Shown here one piece after another: positions 1-6,487 of a DNA stretch of 10,575 nt. Positions within the stretch are counted from its first letter, which is position 1, and the number at the start of each line of letters is the position of its first letter. Under the pieces are notes generated by a model. It saw only the letters and a program-made list of their open reading frames with translations, was not told the origin of the DNA and did not search any database. Origin of the DNA: an uncultured Lachnospiraceae bacterium (GTDB lineage Bacteria > Bacillota > Clostridia > Lachnospirales > Lachnospiraceae); contig CAJTYM010000070.1 in assembly GCA_910583835.1 (NCBI GenBank), positions 1 to 10,575 on the forward strand, read 5' to 3'. A program made the translations under genes and the position numbers.

Positions 1-26
1 ATTTGTGCAAATTGCCAATATCATAT

Positions 27-710
27 TTAATTCTTACCTTTTGACACCCGAATCCATTTAGCCAATTGCGGCGCGGCTATAACTTCCTCTGCCATCTCTG
101 GCAGCTGAGGCAGTTCTTCTATATAGGGCACGTCTGCTTCTACCGTCCCATACCCAGTCCTGGCATGGATAAAAGCAAGCCCCGCCTCTGTGGCCGCAAG
201 GTAATCGCCCTGCGTATCGCCCACATAGACAGCCAAATCCAAATGGTTCCTTTCCGTCACCAGCCGGATATTATAGCCTTTTTCCCTGCCGGTCCCTCCG
301 AAACTTTCAAAATCATCAAAATACCTCCCCAGCTTATGGTATTCCAGGAACGCTTCTATATAACCTACCTGGCAATTGCTGACAATATACAGATGGTATC
401 CTTGGTCCCGCAATCGCTGCAGCGTCTCCTGCAGACCAGGAAGAAGCTGCCCGCCATGACGGCGGATATACGCATTCTCTTCTTCACAGCAGTATTTTAA
501 CAGCTCCCTGCGCATATCTATATCATATTTCTCAAAAAATATATCGGCAATATCCGTCATGCTCTTTCCCATAACGCTTTGTATCATCTCGGTCGTGATA
601 GTAAGTTCTAAGTCTGAGCGCTTCTTTAATGCCTCGCTCCAGGAAATTGCTACTTCCTCGGAAGAATCCCACAGAGTTCCATCCAAATCAAATAAGATGC
701 CTTTTTTCAT
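27..710 (-). CDS. HAD-superfamily hydrolase, phosphoglycolate phosphatase-like (HAD-IA)
   Basis: Probable cytosolic Mg-dependent phosphatase acting on a small phosphorylated metabolite; the substrate cannot be read from sequence. All four HAD motifs are visible in the 227-residue product: DLDGT at the N-terminus with nucleophile Asp8 and acid/base Asp10, Ser111 in IVSN, Lys144 in GREKG, and GDTQGD at 164-169 with the metal-binding aspartates. A helical cap of about 70 residues lies between motifs I and II, as in the phosphoglycolate phosphatase branch. The start is ATG at 710: an AAGGAG site lies 6 nt upstream at 717-722. An in-frame GTG at 725 would put that ribosome site inside the coding region, so I reject it. 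It is the last gene of the probable three-gene operon, 26 nt after the phosphoesterase. Family assignment is firm; specific function is unknown. Confidence 0.9.
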   Translation of the reverse strand: MKKGILFDLDGTLWDSSEEVAISWSEALKKRSDLELTITTEMIQSVMGKSMTDIADIFFEKYDIDMRRELLKYCCEEENAYIRRHGGQLLPGLQETLQRLRDQGYHLYIVSNCQVGYIEAFLEYHKLGRYFDDFESFGGTGREKGYNIRLVTERNHLDLAVYVGDTQGDYLAATEAGLAFIHARTGYGTVEADVPYIEELPQLPEMAEEVIAAPQLAKWIRVSKGKN

Positions 711-716
711 GTATTT

Positions 717-722
717 CTCCTT
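717..722 (-). promoter_or_regulatory. Ribosome binding site that decides the HAD start
   Basis: AAGGAG on the minus strand with a 6-nt gap to ATG at 710. It overlaps the codons that follow the alternative GTG at 725, which argues for the shorter 227-residue product. Confidence 0.75.
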
Positions 723-736
723 CACAAACAGATTAT

Positions 737-1363
737 TTACCGGGAATCAAGATGTTCCTGCGGATTCTCATCTTCATAATCAAAGATACACCTCCCATAC
801 GCATTGATTACATGGGTGTCTAAATATTTATCATAACGCTTATGGTTCCTCCCATAGGACATATGCACATGCCCATGCAGGAAAAACCTTGGATGGTATT
901 TCTCCATCAATGATTTGAACACGCGAAAACCCTGATGTGGCAGATCGCGCCCATCATTCAGCTGATACGCCGGCGCATGGGACACCAGAATATCAAAGCC
1001 CCGCCTGCGGAATAATTGGAACCGCAGCTTTGCCACCCTCTGCTTCATCTGCCACTCCGTATACTGATGCGAACCCTGTTTGTAACGCATGGAGCCGCCA
1101 AGCCCCAGGATGCGCACGCCCTCGTAGACAAACACCCGGTCTTCGATGCATATGCACCCCTCCGGCGCAACTTTCTCATATTTCTCATCATGATTCCCAT
1201 GTACATACAATACCGGAACACGGGAAAATGTTGCCAGAAATGAAAGGTAATGCGGATCCAAATCACCGCAGGAAATAATCAGGTCAGCTCCCTCCAGCTT
1301 GCTTTTATGGAAATCATTCCACAGATAATTTGATTCTTCATCCGCAATCGCCAGTATTTTCAT
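737..1363 (-). CDS. Calcineurin-like metallophosphoesterase
   Basis: Two-metal phosphoesterase of the calcineurin-like fold, 208 residues, probably cytosolic because no signal or membrane segment is seen. Recognisable motifs in order are SCGD at 31-34, GNHD at 56-59, SHAP at 128-131 and HGHVH at 163-167; these supply most of the metal ligands and the catalytic histidine. The first motif is unusual: the family's D-x-H reads D8-E9-E10, so a glutamate replaces the usual metal-binding histidine. The ATG at 1363 is preceded by GGGAGAA, about 7 nt upstream. The gene lies 34 nt after the BMP-like gene and 26 nt before the HAD gene, so all three are probably cotranscribed. The substrate (phosphomonoester, cyclic nucleotide or nucleic acid end) cannot be inferred. 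Confidence 0.9.
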   Translation of the reverse strand: MKILAIADEESNYLWNDFHKSKLEGADLIISCGDLDPHYLSFLATFSRVPVLYVHGNHDEKYEKVAPEGCICIEDRVFVYEGVRILGLGGSMRYKQGSHQYTEWQMKQRVAKLRFQLFRRRGFDILVSHAPAYQLNDGRDLPHQGFRVFKSLMEKYHPRFFLHGHVHMSYGRNHKRYDKYLDTHVINAYGRCIFDYEDENPQEHLDSR

Positions 1364-1397
1364 GAATAAATTCTCCCATGCACGATATGTATAGGGC

Positions 1398-3308
1398 CTA
1401 GTCTTTCTTTACGCCCTGCTGTTTCATCACTGGTTCCGCCTGTGCTTTCAGTTCTTCTTTGGTAGGAATGGAACCAATCACATTGTCCGCCAGCCAGTCC
1501 ATCGTCATGATTTCCTCCGGCAGCATGCTGCTGTCAGGTTCCGCATGTGCCATGCCCGTCTGCGAAAACAAAATCCCCGAAAATGGATTAAATTCCCCGG
1601 AACTGATAGTTGACTTCAAAAGTTCAATCAGACGCCTCGTCTCCACCGGCAGATGTTCAGAACAGACCACATCAACAACGCCTTCCGCCATCCCCCACCA
1701 GTAATTGATGGCTTTCGTCGTGGAAGGGTCATCATCATATTTCCATGTGCCGTCCATAATCGTGCGGATTAATTGTTCATAAAATTTCCCCCAGTGGTAC
1801 AGGGGCATAGCCAGGTTTTTGGGCGCATTCCCATCCATATAATAGATGCCAAAATAGCGGGAAGCCTCCTCAGGAATTACCATATCCCTCCCGGATACGC
1901 AGGAGGGGTTCGTCTCCCGGATACGCTCTTCGATATCCACGTCTTTCCTGGCAGACCATTCCAGATAAACTTTGGCGCGGGGATTCAGCATCTTCGCCCC
2001 CAGGGCAAAGGCATTGATATTGGCTATGGAGCCGTAAATCGGATAATTCTCAATATAAGTCAGACGGTTATTTTCCGCCATCGCCCCGGCAATCGCCCCC
2101 ATCAGGAACTTCGCCTCATGCATCCGCGAATAATAGGTACGGATGTAGCGGTGGGAAGTATTCAGCGAGCAATTCAGTATCCTTATCTGCGGATGGGCAA
2201 TCGCCGCCTTTACGCTTGCCTGCACAAACGGCGGCGAGGTGGTGAAAATCAGGTTGCAGCCCTTATCGATGGCATCCCCCAGCAGTTCCTCCACATTCCC
2301 CTGCGTTCCGTTCTCATAACAGATGGTATGGACCTCATCGGGAAACGTCTGTTCCAGATAAAGCCTGCCCAGCTCATGGGCGTATGTCCAACCGGACGTC
2401 TCCCGCCGCTTCTCATTGATAAAGGCAATCTTAAGCTTGGGCGTATTGGAGGAGAAGAGGATATTAAGCAAGGGAATCTTCTTTTTCTTCTGGTTCGGCT
2501 TCATCTTAAGGTCAATGTCCGGCTTCTGCTCTAAGAGTTCAAACTCCTCCCAGCTCTTGGCAATCAATTCCCGCAGCTCATCGGTTGTTTTCTGCTCAAT
2601 CTCTCCATATCCATACAGCGTGATAAACGACAGGAACGCATCTGCCGGCGTGATTGCCAGCTTGCTTCCGCCCTTGGCCTGATATTCAGCCGTGAACCTT
2701 GAATAGACGGAACTAAACGAAAGCTGTTCCTCCTTGCTCCACATTTCCCCCGGTTTCTTGCCCACAGCTTCCTGCAGTTTGACAAAGCTGCCCACCTGGG
2801 AAAACCAGATATAATTGATGGGCACTGCCTGGTAAAAATCCAAAAACTCATGGTAAATCTTATTCTCTTTTTCCTCCGTGGGCTTAGGGATGATACGCGT
2901 GACATTTCCCGGTATGGAGACAGCCCCAAAATACTTCATGACGCTGACGCGCTTATTTCCCTCCTCCACATAAAATTTATTCATATATTCATAAGCCTTA
3001 ATGGGGTCACGGATTCCTTCTTCCATATGGATATCGCTCAAGTTCCCCCATTTCACGGCAAATTCCGAACTGTCCCGCAGGATTGGCATGAAATTCCCCG
3101 CAAAGGAACTGCTCCTTGCAGCCGTCTTGGTCCCCACGATCTGGTCTGTGGGAATCTGCACCAATCCAAGCTGCACCTCCGAATAAGAGCCTTTTTCCGG
3201 CAGAATCTCATCCAATACCTGCAGTGTCGGCTTCACGCCGCGCAGCATACGCGCCTGATAATCTTTTTTTCCTGCTTTAAAAGCCTTAGCGTAATCTTCC
3301 TTTCCCAT
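1398..3308 (-). CDS. Cytosolic BMP/PnrA-like periplasmic-binding-fold protein with a possible ParB-like N-terminal domain
   Basis: 636-residue protein with two parts. Residues about 290-590 resemble the BMP/Med (PnrA) family of type 1 periplasmic-binding folds, which in transporters bind nucleosides. Family-like features include KIAFINE at the first strand, TTSPPFVQASVKAA, the FLMGAIAGAMAENN helix and a C-terminal GEFNPFSG segment. Residues about 44-142 precede it and contain EEGNKR at 115-120 followed by VSVMKYFG, reminiscent of the ParB/Srx-type GxxR motif; this domain call is tentative. A lysine-rich linker (KKKKIP, near 274-279) joins the parts. There is no signal peptide, lipobox or transmembrane segment, and ordinary BMP lipoproteins are about 330-380 residues, so annotation as an ABC-transporter lipoprotein would be misleading. 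The start at 3308 has an AGGAGGT site. It is the first gene of the BMP-phosphoesterase-HAD operon, with a strong promoter just upstream. A role as a cytosolic nucleoside-responsive protein is inference. Confidence 0.85.
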   Translation of the reverse strand: MGKEDYAKAFKAGKKDYQARMLRGVKPTLQVLDEILPEKGSYSEVQLGLVQIPTDQIVGTKTAARSSSFAGNFMPILRDSSEFAVKWGNLSDIHMEEGIRDPIKAYEYMNKFYVEEGNKRVSVMKYFGAVSIPGNVTRIIPKPTEEKENKIYHEFLDFYQAVPINYIWFSQVGSFVKLQEAVGKKPGEMWSKEEQLSFSSVYSRFTAEYQAKGGSKLAITPADAFLSFITLYGYGEIEQKTTDELRELIAKSWEEFELLEQKPDIDLKMKPNQKKKKIPLLNILFSSNTPKLKIAFINEKRRETSGWTYAHELGRLYLEQTFPDEVHTICYENGTQGNVEELLGDAIDKGCNLIFTTSPPFVQASVKAAIAHPQIRILNCSLNTSHRYIRTYYSRMHEAKFLMGAIAGAMAENNRLTYIENYPIYGSIANINAFALGAKMLNPRAKVYLEWSARKDVDIEERIRETNPSCVSGRDMVIPEEASRYFGIYYMDGNAPKNLAMPLYHWGKFYEQLIRTIMDGTWKYDDDPSTTKAINYWWGMAEGVVDVVCSEHLPVETRRLIELLKSTISSGEFNPFSGILFSQTGMAHAEPDSSMLPEEIMTMDWLADNVIGSIPTKEELKAQAEPVMKQQGVKKD

Positions 3309-3346
3309 GATACCTCCTGTGGTTCCTGTATTACTGACTACCTCCC

Positions 3347-3375
3347 ATTATTAGGGATAAAGCAGGAATTGTCAA
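3347..3375 (-). promoter_or_regulatory. Sigma-A-type promoter of the BMP-phosphoesterase-HAD operon
   Basis: On the minus strand, TTGACA (3370-3375) is separated by 17 nt from AATAAT (3347-3352), a 5/6 match to the -10 consensus. Transcription would start near 3340, giving a leader of about 30 nt that contains the AGGAGGT ribosome site. It lies between the XRE gene and the BMP-like gene, so the trio can be expressed independently of the regulator. Confidence 0.7.
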
Positions 3376-3432
3376 TTATCTTTTCCAGCTCTTTTTAAGC
3401 GTTCTTGCCAATCCGGCAGCGTTTTCACAAAA

Positions 3433-4320
3433 TCACCTTTGAATCCCCTTGAGAATCAGCGTGGCAATCCCACAAACCATGCCGCCTACCGGGAATGCAA
3501 TCCAGCAGATATCCCAGAGATTGAAGACAAATCCCGCCACAAAAAACACAATCGTCGCCACCATCATAATGCAGCCGCACCAGATTCCGACTGTTTCATT
3601 CTCTTTCTTGACTGCCTTGTCATTTTCTTTATTATAAGCTGCAATATCATATTTCGCCTTGCCAAGCCCGGCGTGGACAAAAATCCCCACGGCAATGGCA
3701 ACCAGCAACAGGAATATGCCATAATAAAATTCCTCTTTGGCACCCGCCCATAAGGGTAAATCATCTGCATTCATCGCCAGCAGCGCCCCTACCAAAATCA
3801 TGCCGATGCCGGTGGCTATGCGAATGGGGAATTTCTCGTCAAACCTTGCAATTTCTTCCGGCGTATAGAATTCTGCAACCGTGGGATGATTCTTGCGAAA
3901 TACGTCTTCCTGCAGCCCTGCGACCACCAGCACGAGGATTGCCACAATGGCGGCTGCAAAAAATATTGTATTGGCGACTGCCTCTGACCATCCAAACCCG
4001 GTAAACAGCTGCTGGAATGAAACGCTCAATATAAGCAATGATATCCCTATGGTAATGTTTTTGCGCCTTTTTTCCATATAGCGTTCATACCCCTCACGGT
4101 CTTCCACTTCCGATTCTGCTGCATTTTTCCTCATTAATGTGTCCATGCTGCAGGAAAATAAATCGCAAAGCTGCAATATTTTTTCCATTTCAGGGTAAGA
4201 CACCCCGGACTCCCATTTAGAAACCGTCTGCCGCGACACGTCAAGCTGCTCCGCCAGCTGTTCCTGCGTCATATCTTTCTTTTTTCTGTAAAACTGTAAA
4301 TTTTCTCCAAAAACACTCAT
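3433..4320 (-). CDS. XRE-family transcriptional regulator with C-terminal multi-pass membrane domain
   Basis: 295-residue membrane-tethered DNA-binding protein. Residues about 6-60 form a Cro/CI-type helix-turn-helix (MTQEQLAEQLDVSRQTVSKWE, then SYPEMEKILQLCDLF). A charged segment (about 66-88) leads to a hydrophobic region with about six predicted membrane helices, near 89-108, 114-136, 167-184, 199-218, 245-268 and 271-290. Clostridia carry many XRE-plus-membrane regulators of this layout; the ligand of the membrane part is generally unknown. The start at 4320 has an AAGGAAG-type site about 7 nt upstream. It probably controls itself: a perfect palindrome overlaps the likely promoter and a half-copy abuts the start codon. 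It lies upstream of, and codirectional with, the BMP operon, but that operon has its own promoter. The stop codon overlaps the AAGGTGA of a possible 18-codon frame downstream. Confidence 0.9.
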   Translation of the reverse strand: MSVFGENLQFYRKKKDMTQEQLAEQLDVSRQTVSKWESGVSYPEMEKILQLCDLFSCSMDTLMRKNAAESEVEDREGYERYMEKRRKNITIGISLLILSVSFQQLFTGFGWSEAVANTIFFAAAIVAILVLVVAGLQEDVFRKNHPTVAEFYTPEEIARFDEKFPIRIATGIGMILVGALLAMNADDLPLWAGAKEEFYYGIFLLLVAIAVGIFVHAGLGKAKYDIAAYNKENDKAVKKENETVGIWCGCIMMVATIVFFVAGFVFNLWDICWIAFPVGGMVCGIATLILKGIQR

Positions 4321-4379
4321 AACTGTTCTTCCTTTCTTTTCCTGCTGTTAAATTCCTTCTGCGCTTCCGGTCGATAAGT

Positions 4380-4394
4380 ACTGTTCTGAACAGT
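4380..4394. promoter_or_regulatory. Perfect 15-bp palindrome, candidate operator of the XRE regulator
   Basis: ACTGTTC-T-GAACAGT is an exact 7-1-7 inverted repeat. It covers the end of the candidate -10 and the expected start point of the XRE promoter. A further copy of the half-site, AACTGTTC, lies at 4321-4328, directly next to the start codon. Position and symmetry fit autorepression by a dimeric helix-turn-helix protein; binding is not shown. Confidence 0.5.
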
Positions 4395-4422
4395 TATCAC
4401 TCTACAATATCCCCCACGTAAA
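4393..4422 (-). promoter_or_regulatory. Weak candidate promoter of the XRE regulator
   Basis: Minus-strand TTTACG (4417-4422), 18 nt, GATAAC (4393-4398). Each hexamer matches consensus at 4 of 6 positions, so this rests mostly on its place after the aspS terminator and its overlap with the palindrome at 4380-4394. Confidence 0.35.
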
Positions 4423-4535
4423 GTCTGCATATTTGGTATTGCTTTTGAAGATTTTCATGTAAACTTGCGGTTGCATCGCCCATTTCACGCGGAAAATGGC
4501 AAAAATGCCTTCGGCGATGGTCTGGCTTCCCATTA

Positions 4536-4579
4536 CCAAAAACCAAGGGGGAAGCGCCATGGAAAATGGCATTTCCCCC
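4536..4579 (-). terminator. Rho-independent terminator after aspS
   Basis: Read on the minus strand, GGGGGAA pairs with TTCCCCC (outer arms of 4547-4579). An inner stem (TGCCAT with ATGGCG, one wobble pair, and a mismatch between the two stems) closes on a 5-nt TTTCC loop. TTGGTTTTT follows at once. It starts about 25 nt after the aspS stop codon, which is the right place to end the hisS-aspS transcript. The T-tract is interrupted by GG, so efficiency may be moderate. Confidence 0.65.
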
Positions 4580-4604
4580 ATTCTGCTGTTTTCTTTTATG
4601 GCAT

Positions 4605-6407
4605 TTATTTATCTGATTCTTCCTCCGTTGCCTGAATGGACAAGGACAATTCTTCCAGCTGTTTGTCATCCACCACGTTCGGGGCATCCGTCATCAGGCA
4701 GGACGCATCTTTGACCTTGGGGAAAGCGATGACGTCACGGATGGAATCGCATTTCATCATCAGCATCACCATGCGGTCCAGACCATAGGCAAGCCCTGCA
4801 TGGGGTGGAACGCCGTAAGCAAACGCATCCAGCAGGAATCCGAACTGTTCATGTGCGCGCTCCTTGGTGAAGCCCAGTACCTCAAGCATTTTCTCCTGGA
4901 TGTCATTCTGATGGATACGCACGGAACCTCCTCCCAGCTCCGTTCCATTCAGGACAATATCGTATGCCTTGGCGCGCACTGCCCCAGGGTCGGAATCAAT
5001 CTTGTCCCAATCTTCCTCCATCGGCATGGTAAAGGGATGGTGCATCGCCATGAAGCGGTTCTCTTCGTCCGACCACTCTAACAATGGGAACTCGGTAATC
5101 CACAGGAAATTGTATTGGTTCTTATCCAGCAATTCCAGCTGCTTTGCCAGCTCTAAGCGCAGCGCGCCCAGCACATCCCAGACCACCTTATTTTTATCTG
5201 CGGCAAACAAAAGCAAGTCTCCCGGCTCTCCCTGCATTTTCTCCACAAGAGCTCTCAGCTCTTCTTCGCTCATGAATTTTGCAAAGGAAGATTTATATGT
5301 GCCGTCCTCATTGACTGCCAGGTAGGCAAGCCCTTTGGCTCCATAACCTTTGGCAAATTCCACCAGCTTATCTATCTTCTTGCGCGGCATAGCCCCCTGT
5401 CCCTTAGCATTGATGCCTCGGACAGAACCGCCCTGCTCCAAGGCCCCGGTAAATACGCCAAATCCGCACTCTTTTACTATTTCAGAAACATTGACCAGTT
5501 CCATGCCAAAGCGGGTATCCGGCTTATCGGAACCGAAACGGTCCATCGCTTCCTGCCAGCTCATACGCGGAATCGGCAGCTGCACGTCAATGCCGATTGC
5601 CTCCTTGAATACATATTGCAGCAGACGCTCATTGACGTCTATGACATCATCCACATCCACAAAAGACAGCTCCATATCCGCCTGCGTAAATTCCGGCTGG
5701 CGGTCTGCGCGCAAATCCTCATCGCGGAAACAGCGGGCTATCTGGAAATAACGGTCATAGCCCGCGCACATCAACAGCTGCTTAAAAAGCTGCGGAGACT
5801 GGGGCAATGCATAAAAGGTCCCAGGATGGACACGGCTGGGCACAAGATAATCCCTTGCCCCCTCCGGCGTTGATTTCGTAAGGATTGGCGTCTCCACCTC
5901 CAGAAACCCTTCTTTTTCCATAAAGTTGCGCAAAAGCATCGCTACCTTGCTCTTCATCATCAGATTGCGCTGAATGTCGGGCCTGCGCAAATCCAGATAG
6001 CGGTAACGCAGCCGCAAATCCTCCTTTGTCTGCGAATTCTCCTCAATCGGGAATGGCGGTGTCTCCGATTCAGATAAAATCCTGATATCGGATGCGATGA
6101 CCTCAATATCGCCGGTCTTTAAATTCTCGTTGACTGCCGCCGTCCTCTTTTCCACGGTTCCCGTGACCGCCACCACAAACTCACTGCGCAGCGTTCCTGC
6201 TTTCGCAAAACCTTCGCTTCCCACTTTCGGTTCATCAAATACAATCTGCAGGATGCCGGAGCGGTCCCGCAAATCTATAAAAATCAGACTTCCCAGATTC
6301 CTTCTTTTCTGCACCCAGCCCATAACGGTGACGGTTTCCCCAATATTCACGCCAGACACCTCCGTACACCGGTGGCTTCTGTGCATACCTTTCATTGATT
6401 CTGCCAT
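4605..6407 (-). CDS. aspS: Aspartyl-tRNA synthetase, bacterial type
   Basis: Charges tRNA-Asp with aspartate using ATP; cytosolic class II synthetase, 600 residues, the usual length for the bacterial form. Regions in order are an N-terminal OB-fold anticodon-binding domain (about 10-110, with GWVQKRRNLGSLIF), class II motif 1 (EVETPILTKSTPEGARDY, about 171-187), motif 2 (FRDEDLRADRQPEFTQ, about 227-242), the bacterial insertion (GAD) domain in about 285-415, and motif 3 (GLAYGLDRMVM, about 538-548). The leucine in RRNLG is the residue seen in tRNA-Asp-specific enzymes such as that of E. coli, where non-discriminating ones often have histidine; this hints at a discriminating enzyme. The start is ATG at 6407, with AGGAGG 7 nt upstream; the in-frame ATG at 6425 would translate through that site. 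It lies 80 nt after hisS with no terminator between, so the two are probably cotranscribed. Confidence 0.97.
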   Translation of the reverse strand: MAESMKGMHRSHRCTEVSGVNIGETVTVMGWVQKRRNLGSLIFIDLRDRSGILQIVFDEPKVGSEGFAKAGTLRSEFVVAVTGTVEKRTAAVNENLKTGDIEVIASDIRILSESETPPFPIEENSQTKEDLRLRYRYLDLRRPDIQRNLMMKSKVAMLLRNFMEKEGFLEVETPILTKSTPEGARDYLVPSRVHPGTFYALPQSPQLFKQLLMCAGYDRYFQIARCFRDEDLRADRQPEFTQADMELSFVDVDDVIDVNERLLQYVFKEAIGIDVQLPIPRMSWQEAMDRFGSDKPDTRFGMELVNVSEIVKECGFGVFTGALEQGGSVRGINAKGQGAMPRKKIDKLVEFAKGYGAKGLAYLAVNEDGTYKSSFAKFMSEEELRALVEKMQGEPGDLLLFAADKNKVVWDVLGALRLELAKQLELLDKNQYNFLWITEFPLLEWSDEENRFMAMHHPFTMPMEEDWDKIDSDPGAVRAKAYDIVLNGTELGGGSVRIHQNDIQEKMLEVLGFTKERAHEQFGFLLDAFAYGVPPHAGLAYGLDRMVMLMMKCDSIRDVIAFPKVKDASCLMTDAPNVVDDKQLEELSLSIQATEEESDK

Positions 6408-6414
6408 GACGCTT

Positions 6415-6420
6415 CCTCCT
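6415..6420 (-). promoter_or_regulatory. Ribosome binding site that decides the aspS start
   Basis: AGGAGG on the minus strand, 7 nt before ATG at 6407. It falls inside the extra codons of the longer frame that begins at 6425, so the shorter 600-residue product is preferred. Confidence 0.8.
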
Positions 6421-6487
6421 AACATTTGGTCTCTTAAAATATAATCGTGAACAAAATCCTTATCTTTTCATTTCCATCGCAAAACTG

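Noticed and set aside
1..26. Terminator after the HAD gene at the left edge
   Set aside because: Only 26 bases remain and no hairpin with a T-tract can be seen.
937..1278. Open frames on both strands inside the metallophosphoesterase gene
   Set aside because: They are shadows of a gene with clear catalytic motifs.
1773..2534. 253-codon plus-strand open frame
   Set aside because: It is antisense to the well-supported BMP-like gene, has no family resemblance or convincing ribosome site, and is best explained as a shadow frame.
4397..4687. 96-codon minus-strand frame overlapping the end of aspS
   Set aside because: Its first third lies out of frame within aspS, the composition looks random and no ribosome site was seen; the separate 56-codon frame in the same gap is reported instead as a weak lead.
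6408..6487. Separate aspS promoter between hisS and aspS
   Set aside because: AT-rich, but no -35/-10 pair with acceptable spacing; cotranscription with hisS is simpler.
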